Shown here: positions 17,141 through 26,478 of the stretch, in pieces
Numbering within the stretch: the stretch's first letter is position 1
How the letters are laid out: the number at the start of each line of letters is the position of its first letter
NCBI GenBank assembly: GCA_036569045.1
Contig: DATCRI010000041.1
Coordinates: 1 to 54,641 of the forward strand
From: Chthoniobacterales bacterium
GTDB taxonomy: Bacteria > Verrucomicrobiota > Verrucomicrobiia > Chthoniobacterales > JAATET01
Reading direction: 5' to 3'
Length of the DNA stretch: 54,641 nucleotides
Made by a program: the position numbers and the translations under genes
Notes under the pieces: generated by a model
What the model saw: the letters and a program-made list of their open reading frames with translations, nothing else
Told to the model about the DNA's origin: nothing
The model's database searches: none

Positions 17141-18052
17141 TCAAATCCTCTGGCGGCGTTTGGAGATGGCCAGGACGGTGGCCGCAAACCAGTAGGCGAG
17201 CAGGCGGGGAGAGCCTGAGGCATGGCGGAGGGCACGACCAAAATAGTCCTGCGCGAGGGTGGGATCTTCTTTCATGATAATACGTCCGGCCGAGCACCAG
17301 CCCTCCGCGGCGCTTTGCCGGCGGAGATCGAGGGGCACGGCCTGCCAATCGGCGTTGCGTTCAAAAACTTCGGCACAGCCGAGGGCCATCGCGGCGGCAT
17401 TCTTGCTCATCGCGGAGCTGTGCTGGCGATACCGGCAGGTGATCGCGGGCACGTAGCTCACCCGCGCACCCGCGCGCACCAGTCGCATCCAGAATTCGCG
17501 GTCCTCGACATACCGGCAGTTCGGGTCGAAGCCTCCCGTCTCCCCCCAGAGCGAACGACGGAGAAGAACAGACGATGGCTGGATGGCGTAGTCCGCCAGG
17601 AAAAGGGACCGGGGGAACTCGTCGATCGCCTTTTCGGAGGCGACCCGTAACTCGATCTCCTCGCCCGTCTCGCTCGCGAACAGAACGACTCCGGAGTGGA
17701 TGAGGTCGGCCCCGGTCTCGGATGCCCGCTGGACCAGGTTCGCGAGATGGTCAGGGGTCCAGAGGTCATCCGAATCGAGCAACGCCACGAACGGGGCAAC
17801 GGCCCGGGCGATGCAGGTATTGCGGGTGGCGGGCAATCCGCGATTCTCGGGATGCCGCTCGAAGCGCACTGGCTGATCGACGCTTCCGGCGAACTCGCGA
17901 ACAATCTCCTCGGTGCGATCGTGGGAACCGTCCTCGACGACGATGAGTTCCCAATGCGCGAAGGTCTGCGCCCGCACGCTCTCGAGCGTTTCGAGCAGAT
18001 ATTTCTCCGCCTTGAAGGCCGGGATGCAGATACTGATCTGAGGTTCAGACAT
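17141..18052 (-). CDS. Family 2 glycosyltransferase
   Basis: The 303-aa GT-A enzyme begins ISICIPAFKAEKYLLETLES, with IVVEDGSHDRTEEIV for nucleotide binding and PFVALLDSDDLWTPDHL as the DxD metal site. YVEDREFWMRLVRAGARVSY carries the ED..FW acceptor motif with the catalytic base. HSSAMSKN is close to the end of the core. It overlaps the upstream GT9 gene by 8 bp. It is similar in plan to the GT2 at 19166-20086; the two share VRAQTF/VRTQRH..WELIVVEDGSHD and may be an old duplication. Donor is unknown. Confidence 0.9.
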   Translation of the reverse strand: MSEPQISICIPAFKAEKYLLETLESVRAQTFAHWELIVVEDGSHDRTEEIVREFAGSVDQPVRFERHPENRGLPATRNTCIARAVAPFVALLDSDDLWTPDHLANLVQRASETGADLIHSGVVLFASETGEEIELRVASEKAIDEFPRSLFLADYAIQPSSVLLRRSLWGETGGFDPNCRYVEDREFWMRLVRAGARVSYVPAITCRYRQHSSAMSKNAAAMALGCAEVFERNADWQAVPLDLRRQSAAEGWCSAGRIIMKEDPTLAQDYFGRALRHASGSPRLLAYWFAATVLAISKRRQRI

Positions 18053-19169
18053 GGACAGCGGGCGGGGTTGAGTGTTTTTGAAGGGCTTTCAAGGCGTCGA
18101 AGACTTCGCGAGCCGTCGCGACCTCATGACGATTGGCTTTCACTTCGCAGCCGAGAACGGTGGTGATGTCGTTGCAGATCCAGAGCCGATTGTGCTCGAT
18201 CACCGAGGGAAAGAACGGGCCCATCGAAACCACGGCCGGCACGGAAAAGGCGGCGGCCACGTGCATGAGCATGCTGGGATTGGTGACCACGCGATCCGCC
18301 GCGGCAGTCAGTGCGAACGTTTCCCGAAGCGAGACTTTCCCGCAGAGCGTTTCCACCCCGGACAGGCCCTTGGCGAGTGATTCGCCCATGGGCACCTCGA
18401 CCTTGCCGCCGACGAGCTTCACGACGAAGCCCCCATCCTCTTCGAGGAGTTCGAGCAATTCGCGGAAACGCTCCGGCGGCCAGCATTTCTCGGGGAAGCC
18501 GCCGCCGACGCCCATGACGAGCCGAAGCTTGCCGGTCGTATCGCCCCAAAGCTCTTCACCACGCGCGACCTCGGCCGCGGAGAGATAAAGCTGCGGTTTC
18601 ACCGAGGGCAATTCCGCTTCGCTCGCCCCAAGCAACTCGACGAACTTCAAGGCGCCGCGGCCGACGTAGGTCTCGCCATCCGACTCCACCCATTTGTGGC
18701 AGCCAGACCAGCCTCCGGCGTAACCGCGCACCCCGAGACGATACGGAATGCCGGCTCGCATCATCATGAACGAGCCAAAGGGGCTGCCGAGCACATCGAT
18801 GCCGACATCGCATTTCCTGGCACGCAACTCGGCCACCTCCGGGGACGAGAAGCAATACGCGAAGCGTTTGCCATCCGTTTGCCCGGAGATGGCCTTGTTG
18901 TGCCATGGTGCGGTGACACGAAAGACTTCATCGACGAACGGATTGTTCTCGATGACGGGACAGGCCCACGACCCGACGGCGGCGATGATCTTCGCCTCCG
19001 GAAATTTCCGCTTCAGCGCCTCGAAGAGCGCGCTGATGACGAGGAGATCGCCAATGTCGTTGTTCCGCAGAACGAGAATGCGCTTCGGGGAAACCGGGAG
19101 CGGCGACGAGGGCGAGACCAGCGAGACGGCACGAACCAGATTTTCGACAAGATTACGTTTCCAACTCAT
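18045..19169 (-). CDS. Family 9 glycosyltransferase (heptosyltransferase-like)
   Basis: The protein is 374 aa from ATG 19169, which overlaps the upstream GT2 stop by 4 bp; the longer open frame upstream has no family match and was discarded. KRILVLRNNDIGDLLVISAL is the GT9 opening. DVGIDVLGSPFGSFMMMRAG and LVMGVGGGFPEKCWPPERF follow, and ADRVVTNPSMLMHVAAAF is the usual donor-site block (D/N.. H.A). GT9 enzymes of the WaaC/WaaF/RfaF group add heptose or related sugars to lipid-linked cores. The ADP-heptose preference is not guaranteed here. Confidence 0.88.
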   Translation of the reverse strand: MSWKRNLVENLVRAVSLVSPSSPLPVSPKRILVLRNNDIGDLLVISALFEALKRKFPEAKIIAAVGSWACPVIENNPFVDEVFRVTAPWHNKAISGQTDGKRFAYCFSSPEVAELRARKCDVGIDVLGSPFGSFMMMRAGIPYRLGVRGYAGGWSGCHKWVESDGETYVGRGALKFVELLGASEAELPSVKPQLYLSAAEVARGEELWGDTTGKLRLVMGVGGGFPEKCWPPERFRELLELLEEDGGFVVKLVGGKVEVPMGESLAKGLSGVETLCGKVSLRETFALTAAADRVVTNPSMLMHVAAAFSVPAVVSMGPFFPSVIEHNRLWICNDITTVLGCEVKANRHEVATAREVFDALKALQKHSTPPAVHV

Positions 19170-20086
19170 GGACGGGATGTTTTGAATTTGGGACCACGGC
19201 GCCGGGGGCGGAGTGCCGAACCGGCGGAGAAGACAAGCTGGGGAACGAGGGATGGCCGCCAGGGAGCCAGCTTCCACGCCCGCCAGAGGGAACAGGTGCT
19301 GGCGACGGGATCGGCCGCCCGCTGCAGCCGGCCGAAGTTGGCCAGGCAATGCGCGAGCCGATCGCGCCGAAGCACGTCGGGCACCTCCCGGATGGCGCGG
19401 TATTTTTCGTAGAACGCCACCTCCTGCTGCGCCCAGAGCAGGGTCTTCCCCATCGTGCTGGTGGCGTGCTTGGCGTAGTGGCAGGTGACGTCCCGCGCGT
19501 CGGCGAAGCGAGCCCCGGCAAGGGCGCAGCGCACCCAGAAGTCGCGATCTTCACCGATCTGGAACGAGGAGTCGAACCGGCCGACGCGAGCAACGATGGC
19601 CCGGGTGAGTGCGATGCTCGAGCATGTCATGATGCAGCTGTTCTCGAAGAGCGCCGTGGTCGGATCGAGGAACAGCTGCTCCGGCGGCGCGTAGCGACCC
19701 AGCGGGCGATCCGTGACGAGATCGAAGAGCTCGATGCCGGCGACGGCCAGATCCGCGCCCGTCTCCAGAGCTGCGTGAATCGATTCCAAGTGCCGGGGAG
19801 ACCACCAGTCGTCCGCGTCGAGGAAGGCCAAGGCCTCGCCCTCCGCGAGCTCGAGCAGGCGATTGCGCGCCGCGGCCACTCCGCGATTCACCCCCGCATT
19901 GTCGTATCGCACCGACTGCGAGACCGACGCCGCAAACTTTGCCACGAGCGCCTCGGTGTCGTCGTGCGAACCGTCCTCGACCACGATCAATTCCCAGTCG
20001 GCGTGCCGCTGCGTGCGCACGCTTTCGAGGGCCCGGGCGATGAACGCTCCGGCATTGTAGGCCGCAATGAGGACGCTGATTTTCAC
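19166..20086 (-). CDS. Family 2 glycosyltransferase (GTG start)
   Basis: The 306-aa protein starts at a GTG codon, 20086, with GGAGG positioned upstream and a GTGA overlap with the preceding epimerase stop. KISVLIAAYNAGAFIARALE, IVVEDGSHDDTEALV, EALAFLDADDWWSPRHL (DxD) and FQIGEDRDFWVRCALAGARF (ED..FW base region) are the GT2 core. It closely resembles the GT2 at 17141-18052. The upstream open stretch in the same frame encodes no conserved sequence. Substrate is unknown. Confidence 0.89.
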   Translation of the reverse strand: MKISVLIAAYNAGAFIARALESVRTQRHADWELIVVEDGSHDDTEALVAKFAASVSQSVRYDNAGVNRGVAAARNRLLELAEGEALAFLDADDWWSPRHLESIHAALETGADLAVAGIELFDLVTDRPLGRYAPPEQLFLDPTTALFENSCIMTCSSIALTRAIVARVGRFDSSFQIGEDRDFWVRCALAGARFADARDVTCHYAKHATSTMGKTLLWAQQEVAFYEKYRAIREVPDVLRRDRLAHCLANFGRLQRAADPVASTCSLWRAWKLAPWRPSLVPQLVFSAGSALRPRRRGPKFKTSRP

Positions 20087-21171
20087 GCGCCGACCTCCGT
20101 CGCGAATTTCAACCACGCGAGACTGCGACGCATCCCCTCCTCGAACGTCACCGGAGGATTGTAGCCGAGCACGCGGGACGCCTTCTGGTGCGGCAACTTC
20201 CACTGGTTTTGCTGAAGAAGCGCCATTTCCTCGGTGATGTGAGGCTGCGGCGTCCGGCCGGGAATGGACCACGCGTCCGGCCCGCCTGGGGGATTCCAGG
20301 ATGCAAGCAGGGTCTTGGTCGCGCGCTTCCACTGGCCCGGAACGGCCGGCAGCAGGGACTGCACCCACGGTTTCTGCACGGTCTTTTCGACCCGCTCGCG
20401 AAAGGATTTCCGGAAGACGGGCAGATCCTTCACGTCATGAATATTCTCCCGCGAGATTCCGAAGGCATCCGCCGCGCGGTGGTAGAAATCAGCCCACGTC
20501 GTCGTCCCTTCGTCGCCGACGAGATACGCTTCGCCGTCGCCGTTCGGAGCCTCGAGACAAAGCGCGATCGCCGCGACGAGATTGTCCACGTAGATACCAT
20601 TGCAAATGCCGGCGCCGCCGTTGTGCAGCCATGCCTGGCGGGTGCGAAGCTCCTGCACGAGATCGCCGATCCAGCGCGAGCGCGGACCATACACGACGCC
20701 GGGACGCAGCGCGTAACCGGTGAGCTTGTGCTTCCGCACGGCATCGAAAAACGCGGCCTCGGCGATGACCTTCGAGTTGTTGTATTCGAGCGCGTGCTGG
20801 GTGTGGAGCGAGGTTTCCTCGGTCGAGCCGGCCGGAATGTTCTGACCGTGGACGGAGGCGCTGCTGAGGTAGACGACCCGCGCGACTCCAGCCTTCGCGG
20901 CGGCATCGCAAAGAATCTCGGGCATGGCTTCGATCTGGCGCGGATCGCCGATCGCGGCGTGCACGACGGCGTCGCAGCCTTTCAGCGCGGCCGCGAGCGA
21001 GTCGACGTCGAGAGCGTCGCCGAGTCGCCATTCGAGGGAGAAACGCGCCGGCAGCGCGAGGCTGGCCGGCTTGCGAACGACGGGGATGACCTCGTGCTTT
21101 CCACCGAGGTGGAACTGCTCGACGATGCGGCTTCCAATGAATCCGTTGGCTCCAATGACGGCGACTTTCAT
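20083..21171 (-). CDS. NAD-dependent epimerase/dehydratase (extended SDR)
   Basis: The 362-aa protein has the Rossmann motif VAVIGANGFIGSRIVEQF (GxxGxxG) at the N-terminus, GCDAVVHAA for the NAD site, and VVYLSSASVHGQ with the catalytic Ser. YNNSKVIAE is the YxxxK pair and GYALRPGVVYGPRS follows. Such enzymes invert or dehydrate nucleotide sugars; the C-terminal half is longer than usual and the substrate is unclear. ATG 21171 overlaps the upstream dehydrogenase stop by 4 bp. With that oxidoreductase it would form a two-step sugar-conversion pair. A longer reading frame upstream is a shadow of the neighbour. Confidence 0.88.
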   Translation of the reverse strand: MKVAVIGANGFIGSRIVEQFHLGGKHEVIPVVRKPASLALPARFSLEWRLGDALDVDSLAAALKGCDAVVHAAIGDPRQIEAMPEILCDAAAKAGVARVVYLSSASVHGQNIPAGSTEETSLHTQHALEYNNSKVIAEAAFFDAVRKHKLTGYALRPGVVYGPRSRWIGDLVQELRTRQAWLHNGGAGICNGIYVDNLVAAIALCLEAPNGDGEAYLVGDEGTTTWADFYHRAADAFGISRENIHDVKDLPVFRKSFRERVEKTVQKPWVQSLLPAVPGQWKRATKTLLASWNPPGGPDAWSIPGRTPQPHITEEMALLQQNQWKLPHQKASRVLGYNPPVTFEEGMRRSLAWLKFATEVGA

Positions 21172-22259
21172 GGCTGGAGAGCAAGTTCCCGGGCGCGGGC
21201 GGTCTCGACCGCGGAGAACCAGGGTTGTTCGATCAGCGTGCGCTTGCGATAGCAGGCCTCGATGAGACGCAGCGAGCGGAGGCCCTCCGAGCCGTCGATG
21301 AGAAGCGGCTCCTCGCCCCGCAGGGCGCCGATCACATTCTGAAGCTGGGCGATGAAACTTTGCGGATTCGTCGCGAGAGAGTGGCGGGGCAGGACGTCTT
21401 CCAGATCGGCGATGGGATTGGCGAGATGAGCCTGGAATGAGGCGCTCGTGCCCGCGAGCTGGACGGTGAGGTTGTTCGCATCGTTGACCTTCCAGGACAC
21501 GATTCCGCCCTCGAATTCGAAGCGATATTCGTTGGCCGTCCCCCAATCGCGACTGAGGTGCACCGATCCGCTCGCGCCATTTGGGAACACGAGATTGACG
21601 TGGGAATTGATCTCGAGGCCGCCCATCGCGTCGTCCTCGCAGGTGAACGACTCCGGTTCACCGAGCCACCACGTGAGCAGGTCGAGCGTATGCACACCGA
21701 TGTCGAGCAGCACGCCGCCGGGGGTTTGCGCCTTGTTGAAAAACGAGGGAGTCGCCGCGGGCCATTTGAACGGGCCACCTTCGACGATCGAAAATCTCCG
21801 AAGCGCGCCGAGCTGACCACCCGCCACGAGATCCTTGATGTAGCGGCTGGACGGAAAAAAGCGTTTGTAGAGACCGATCGCCAGAAGGCGCTTCGAAGCC
21901 TCGGCCGCGGCGATCATTTCCTCGCATTCGGCGGTTGAGGAAGCCATCGGTTTTTCGCAGAGCACATGCCACCCGCGTCGGAAGGCCTCCATTGTCTGCG
22001 TCGCATGGAAGCGCGGCGGAGTGGCGATAATAACGAGCGCCCCCTCCGGAGCCGAGATTTCCTCCAGACGATCCGCGCAAACGGCGTCGGGAAAGGTCTC
22101 GGCAAGAAGGTTTCGCGCGGGCACGAGCGGGTCCACGAGAGCGACCACGGAAAGGTCGCCCTTTTGGGAAAGAACCCGCAACGCCGGCGCGTAGAACGCC
22201 TGCGAGACGGCGCCGCAGCCGACCAGGACGACAGGAACAGGAGTGGAAGTGACTTTCAT
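21168..22259 (-). CDS. Gfo/Idh/MocA family NAD(P)-dependent sugar oxidoreductase
   Basis: The protein is 363 aa from ATG 22259 (a TTG precedes it immediately). VVLVGCGAVSQAFYAPAL is the nucleotide loop, and GWHVLCEKPMASSTAECEEM the hallmark with the EKP lysine. GGVLLDIGVHTLDLLTWWLG holds the GxHxxD motif of the catalytic domain. It is the second family member in the run, with low visible similarity to the one at 8217-9329, so they probably act on different sugars or steps. It is coupled to the downstream SDR by a 4-bp overlap, suggesting sequential action on one nucleotide sugar. Exact reaction is unknown. Confidence 0.9.
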   Translation of the reverse strand: MKVTSTPVPVVLVGCGAVSQAFYAPALRVLSQKGDLSVVALVDPLVPARNLLAETFPDAVCADRLEEISAPEGALVIIATPPRFHATQTMEAFRRGWHVLCEKPMASSTAECEEMIAAAEASKRLLAIGLYKRFFPSSRYIKDLVAGGQLGALRRFSIVEGGPFKWPAATPSFFNKAQTPGGVLLDIGVHTLDLLTWWLGEPESFTCEDDAMGGLEINSHVNLVFPNGASGSVHLSRDWGTANEYRFEFEGGIVSWKVNDANNLTVQLAGTSASFQAHLANPIADLEDVLPRHSLATNPQSFIAQLQNVIGALRGEEPLLIDGSEGLRSLRLIEACYRKRTLIEQPWFSAVETARARELALQP

Positions 22260-22280
22260 CAAAGCGGAAGGGCGAACGGT

Positions 22281-23462
22281 TTAGCCAAGAAGGGATTCCT
22301 CGAGGTGGCGTTGAATCGTTCCGGGGTGAAACTCGCCGCGAGCGTGGGTGAGGACGGAGCTGGCCGAGGCGCTCCACGCTTCCGGTTGCTTGAGCGACGC
22401 CGCCCAGCAGGTGAACGCATCGAGCTGATCCGGGTGGAAAACGTCCGGGAAAGCGGCCTTCTCGGCCCAGCGGGCGATGGCGCTCTCCCGGGGAGCGACG
22501 ATCGCGCAGGGCAGACCCAGGTGGGAATACTCGACAAATTTGCTCGGAAAGCTCGTCGCGATCCACGGCATGTCCGCCACGGTGTCAGCGTAGGAAACGA
22601 GCAACGCGCTCGCGTTTTCGGTGAGATGCTCGAGCGCCTCCCGATTGGACGGAAACAGGTCCATCCACTCGATGGGCTCCTTCTCGATCAGCGCGCGGAG
22701 CTCGGGGGTTCCCCGGGAGAGCACGACCAGGCGCCCACCGATGGAATCCAAAGCGCGGCCCAGGCGGGCCAGCAATGGGAACTGCGCCGGCCAGAGCGCG
22801 CCCGCATAATAGATCCGCACTCCCTGCCCGCGCCCGGCATTCCAGGCGGCCGCCTCGCTCCATCCCTCGGGAATGGGCGCAAGCACGCGAACTCCCTCGA
22901 CCGGGAGCTGAAAGCAGGCCGCGAGCGCGGGAGAGGCAAACAGCGACTTCGAGGAATTCTCGAGGATCCACTGATGCCGCCGGTGGGCGCGCTCGCCCTC
23001 GGCAGGATCCTTCGCAAAGCAACGGGTGTCGTCATGATGGATCGTGGTGAGCGGCACGCGGAAGCGCTTCGCAAACCCCACCGCGGCGATCGAGAGCGTG
23101 TCGCTGAAAGCGGAAAGATAGGTCAGCACCGCGTCCGGTCGACCGCCGATCCATTGGCGAATCTCACCCGCCCACAAATGGGTGCGAACGGCGCGGGAAA
23201 GCGATTGATCGGGATGATAGGGCGGCCACCACGGCTTGCGATGGCTGAGCGTGCGAACGGACCAGCCATGCTTGCGGCAAATCGCATCGTCCTGCCCCCA
23301 CTCGGCCACGACGTGGATCTGCCAGCCTTCGTTGGCGAGACGGCAAAGGTGCCGATACACGATGATCGGGCTGCCGGTCCCCTCCCCGGGCATGTGGCCG
23401 AAATAAACGAGACGGCGGCCCGCTGGCTCGGACTCGCTATTTTGGTGAATTGGTTCCCCCAT
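22281..23462 (-). CDS. GT-B fold glycosyltransferase-like protein
   Basis: The protein is 393 aa from ATG 23462. LVYFGHMPGEGTGSPIIVYR has an acceptor glycine loop. VRIYYAGALWPAQFPLLARL begins the donor Rossmann half and SFPSKFVEYSHLGLPCAIVA is the acidic donor motif, weaker than in classical GT4. The GGGGAAG sequence lies directly against the ATG, too close for a good ribosome site, so a start at the later Met (MPGEGTGSP) is possible. It lies 17 bp after the preceding GT-A protein. The family is GT4-like; specificity is unknown. Confidence 0.75.
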   Translation of the reverse strand: MGEPIHQNSESEPAGRRLVYFGHMPGEGTGSPIIVYRHLCRLANEGWQIHVVAEWGQDDAICRKHGWSVRTLSHRKPWWPPYHPDQSLSRAVRTHLWAGEIRQWIGGRPDAVLTYLSAFSDTLSIAAVGFAKRFRVPLTTIHHDDTRCFAKDPAEGERAHRRHQWILENSSKSLFASPALAACFQLPVEGVRVLAPIPEGWSEAAAWNAGRGQGVRIYYAGALWPAQFPLLARLGRALDSIGGRLVVLSRGTPELRALIEKEPIEWMDLFPSNREALEHLTENASALLVSYADTVADMPWIATSFPSKFVEYSHLGLPCAIVAPRESAIARWAEKAAFPDVFHPDQLDAFTCWAASLKQPEAWSASASSVLTHARGEFHPGTIQRHLEESLLG

Positions 23463-23479
23463 CTTCCCCGACGTAGAAA

Positions 23480-24355
23480 TCAAGCGGACCGCAGACCCGC
23501 TTTCGTCGCGATTTCGCTGACCTTGAAGGTCACCCGGTCGCGGTAGTAGCCAAAATCCTTCGCCGCAAACAGCTTGAGAATCAGGCCCTTCGCAGCCCCC
23601 TGGCAATGCAGGGTCTTCATCCGGATCTTCTGCGAGGAACTCGCCGTCTCGACATACGCGTGACCACCGATCCACCGCACGTCCTTCGAGCCGTCCTTGA
23701 GTTTCAAGCCGTCGCTCTCCTGCACGATCGTATCATACATCGCCCCCTCGAAAACCTGGCTGAGATCGAGTGGCTTCAGTCCCTTGCGCGAGATGAAGGT
23801 GTGGAGCGCATGCATGTCGGTTACCGAGACATTGGGAGTAACCTTCTTCCACTCGTTGTATTGGGCCGTCAGCAGCTCGCCCTCCTCGCGATACATGAAC
23901 TCGATGAAGTCGCAGAAATCGGCGACGACCTTCACGTCCGGGATGAGCATCGTGTAGGGCCCCTGGTAGCCGACAATGCCGAGCTGGGCATCCCCAAGGC
24001 GGTCGAAATCCGGGAACAGGCTGTCGCACACCAGCAGATCCGAATCGACATAGATGGCGCGATCGACGGAATTCCGCCGCATGAAATCGCGCACCACGAA
24101 CCACCGCTGGAAATTGATGATTTCATACTCGCGGGTAAAGGGACTGTTGTGCTGGTAGATTTCCTCCATCACCTCGGCGCCGGACCAGTAATCCGCGATA
24201 TTGTGAATTTCCGCGTAGGGGCGGAGCTTCTTTTGCGGACAGTCGGTGATCAGGATAATCCGGGCGTCCGGATTGAAATATCGGGCCTGCTTGACGGTGT
24301 AATACAGATACCAGCTCTCGCTTTTGTGGACGAAAATCAAACAGTCGTTCTTCAT
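23480..24355 (-). CDS. GT-A fold glycosyltransferase-like protein
   Basis: The 291-aa protein begins MKNDCLIFVHKSESWYLYYT. DRAIYVDSDLLVCDSLF carries a DxD metal motif, and TDMHALHTFISRKGL followed by WIGGHAYVE are later blocks reminiscent of nucleotide-diphospho-sugar transferases. No signal peptide or membrane span is visible. It follows a roughly 300-bp disturbed stretch and precedes the GT-B gene by 17 bp. It shares the general pattern, but little exact sequence, with the proteins at 16211-17137 and 33341-34315. Activity is inferred from fold motif and context only. Confidence 0.68.
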   Translation of the reverse strand: MKNDCLIFVHKSESWYLYYTVKQARYFNPDARIILITDCPQKKLRPYAEIHNIADYWSGAEVMEEIYQHNSPFTREYEIINFQRWFVVRDFMRRNSVDRAIYVDSDLLVCDSLFPDFDRLGDAQLGIVGYQGPYTMLIPDVKVVADFCDFIEFMYREEGELLTAQYNEWKKVTPNVSVTDMHALHTFISRKGLKPLDLSQVFEGAMYDTIVQESDGLKLKDGSKDVRWIGGHAYVETASSSQKIRMKTLHCQGAAKGLILKLFAAKDFGYYRDRVTFKVSEIATKAGLRSA

Positions 24356-24665
24356 GATTCTGGTGTTGGCGATGAAACTCGATTGGACGGCTCTTTAATG
24401 ACGAACCAACCCGCGAGACTTGCACATTTTTGACCAGATAAGCCGCAGTTTTTCCAAATCCACACTGACGAGGTCAGAAAAAAGGCGTCCTTGAAACCTC
24501 AATGACGCCTTGTCGCTTCGATAGTTCGCACCCATTTCAATAAAGGGAACGGCGGTAATGGCTGCGATCGTTCCATGGGGGATGAAAGACTTCGCCAGCC
24601 TGACGGCCTGGCTTGGTAGAAAACCCACCTCTCTTCACGATGGAGAAAGAGAATGAGGTCGCTTT
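24356..24665. other. Disturbed 310-bp interval of lower GC with one weak ORF
   Basis: This stretch breaks the otherwise tight gene run and is visibly less GC-rich than its neighbours. The only candidate in it is the 77-codon GTG-start frame described separately. No promoter, hairpin or repeat was identified. It could be a scar from past gene loss or insertion. Confidence 0.4.
24395..24628 (-). CDS. Small hypothetical frame, possible gene remnant (GTG start)
   Basis: The 77-codon frame starts at GTG 24628; a stop lies two codons upstream and the first ATG is about 30 codons in. AVRLAKSFIPHGTIAAITAV has the basic-hydrophobic look of the opening of a transferase, but nothing that follows completes a known domain. 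The purine-rich GAGAGG abuts the GTG and is too close for a standard ribosome site. It lies in lower-GC sequence between two transferase genes. Either a small real protein or a truncated remnant is possible; the latter seems more likely. Confidence 0.3.
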   Translation of the reverse strand: MGFLPSQAVRLAKSFIPHGTIAAITAVPFIEMGANYRSDKASLRFQGRLFSDLVSVDLEKLRLIWSKMCKSRGLVRH

Positions 24666-25547
24666 TTACGGCGACGGGACCGACTTGCTCTCGAAGTAAT
24701 CACGAACGATCGGGAATCTGGGTTCGGCCCATCGAAGAAATGCCCCGATGTCGTTTTGACTCATGGACGGCTGGGCAGCCCGGAGGAAGTCATCCGGCCA
24801 GGTCCACCAGCGAAGTTCTTTCAGGAGGTCGACGATCTCGTCCGAGAAACGCATTCGGATGACTTTCGCCGGAGTGCCTCCCACGATGGCGTAGGCGGGC
24901 ACGTCTCTGGTCACCACGGCTCCGGCCGCCACGATGGCCCCGTCGCCAATGGTCACCCCGTCGCGCACGAAGACGTGAGCCCCGATCCAGACATCGGCGC
25001 CGAGCGTGATGGGCCGACGCTCCACGAACGAATCACGCTCCGCGAAGGTCAGGCCACTTTGACGGCGCGTCGAATAAAAAACCGGAGCCGTGGAGGGGAA
25101 ATCCGCCGGATGATCTCCGAACCCCATCATCGTGCGCGGGCCGATCGAGCAAAACGCCCCGGCGGTCACGTCGCTCAGATACGTTTCGCGGCCCACGTAG
25201 GAGCTCCGCCCGATTCGCACATCGGTCAGCTCGCATCGTGTCTGGACGCCGACGTGATCCGCCAGAGTGGAATTGAACACCATCGCCCCCGATTCGAGGG
25301 AACATCCCGGCCCGAGAACACTTCCGGCGATTCGCGATCCATCCGCGAGAGTCACGGCATCGCCGATCGTCGTTCCGGCGCCGATTTCGCTTCGAAAAAT
25401 TGCACAATCCGCGCCGATCTCGGCCCCGGGTGCGACCTTCGAACCGGGCTGGATGAAGGTGTTCGCACCGACCTTTGTCCTGGGAAAACGCAGGGCGTTA
25501 TCAAGCCGACGGACGGCCGACTTCAACGTTGATGTCGCGGATTTCAC
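24666..25547 (-). CDS. Left-handed beta-helix acetyltransferase (xenobiotic acetyltransferase-type)
   Basis: The protein is 293 aa from GTG 25547, which is 2 bp after the stop of the upstream gene; no clear ribosome site is seen and TTG codons further in are alternatives. Repeated hexapeptides run through most of the chain ([64 protein letters not shown]). They end with [16 protein letters not shown] and WWTWPDDFL, the closing blocks of the Vat/XAT and WbbJ-like branch. [16 protein letters not shown] holds the His expected to act as base. It likely acetylates a sugar of the EPS. The acceptor is unknown. Confidence 0.85.
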   Translation of the reverse strand: MKSATSTLKSAVRRLDNALRFPRTKVGANTFIQPGSKVAPGAEIGADCAIFRSEIGAGTTIGDAVTLADGSRIAGSVLGPGCSLESGAMVFNSTLADHVGVQTRCELTDVRIGRSSYVGRETYLSDVTAGAFCSIGPRTMMGFGDHPADFPSTAPVFYSTRRQSGLTFAERDSFVERRPITLGADVWIGAHVFVRDGVTIGDGAIVAAGAVVTRDVPAYAIVGGTPAKVIRMRFSDEIVDLLKELRWWTWPDDFLRAAQPSMSQNDIGAFLRWAEPRFPIVRDYFESKSVPSP

Positions 25548-25549
25548 GA

Positions 25550-26476
25550 TCAGGAAAGTGGTGCGCCAAACAGGTCGCGGCCGACGCGGATTCGCGCCTT
25601 GAGATTGTTCAGCACGCTGATCGGCACGCCCGCATAAACCCGCGTCCAAAGATCGTCGGCGTAGGCATCCACCGAAATGCGCGAGGGATGCTCGAGAGCG
25701 CCGAGCGGCTGCGTCGGAACGACCAGTCGCTCCATGTCGACGAACTCGTGCGTTCCTCCGCCGCAGAAACCAAGATTCTCGACGAGATTGTTGGTCGGCA
25801 CAACGGCGACCCCCCCGAGCGAACGGCACGTGTAGTTCCACTGGAAGTCCCAGCAGTTCGTCTCGCGAAGGTTCCGCCGGGCCTGCTCGAAGGTGGAGAG
25901 CCAGTATTGTGCCTCCCAGTTGCTCGCGAAGGAGCGTCGCAGGGCGTCCTGGCGTTCGTCCCAGGTCGCCATCTCGAAGTCGTTATGGCGCCATGCGCGG
26001 CGCCACGTCGCCCAGCCCCACGTCCAGGGGTGACGGCTGAACCAGTAGCTCGTCCGCGGACGATGATAGGGAGCGATGAAATTGGTTCCCCCAATGTTCA
26101 TCACGCGCTCGTCGTCGCGATAGCGCTCGAGCATGTCGTCGCAAAATTCGAAGAATGACGGATCGGCCAGACAGTCGTCCTCGAGAATGACCGCCTCCTC
26201 GACGAGGCCGAACGCCCAGTCGATGCCACTGCGAATGCGATCCATGCATCCCATGTTGCTCCCGGCATAATTCGTGAGAACCTCGCAGGGCCAGTCCACG
26301 CCCTTTTCGACGATCGACCGGCACTCCTCGACAAGCGACGGTTCGCCCGGATGCGTAGCCCGGGCGCCATCGGAGACGATGAGAAGCTTCGGCGGCCGGG
26401 CGGCCCGCACCCGCTCGAATACGCAGCGCGTGAGCGTCGGTCGATTAAAGATGATGAGAACGACGGGCGTCTTCAT
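25550..26476 (-). CDS. GT-A fold glycosyltransferase (HlpA-like family)
   Basis: The 308-aa protein begins [39 protein letters not shown] carries the acidic metal-binding motif, and [16 protein letters not shown] is the aromatic block found in proteins often annotated as hemolytic protein HlpA-like. Those are nucleotide-diphospho-sugar transferases by fold, and haemolysis is not implied. [19 protein letters not shown] follows. The gene starts only 2 bp after the stop of the PEP-CTERM repeat protein, so the two are almost surely co-transcribed. Sugar specificity is unknown. Confidence 0.8.
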   Translation of the reverse strand: MKTPVVLIIFNRPTLTRCVFERVRAARPPKLLIVSDGARATHPGEPSLVEECRSIVEKGVDWPCEVLTNYAGSNMGCMDRIRSGIDWAFGLVEEAVILEDDCLADPSFFEFCDDMLERYRDDERVMNIGGTNFIAPYHRPRTSYWFSRHPWTWGWATWRRAWRHNDFEMATWDERQDALRRSFASNWEAQYWLSTFEQARRNLRETNCWDFQWNYTCRSLGGVAVVPTNNLVENLGFCGGGTHEFVDMERLVVPTQPLGALEHPSRISVDAYADDLWTRVYAGVPISVLNNLKARIRVGRDLFGAPLS

Positions 26477-26478
26477 GG

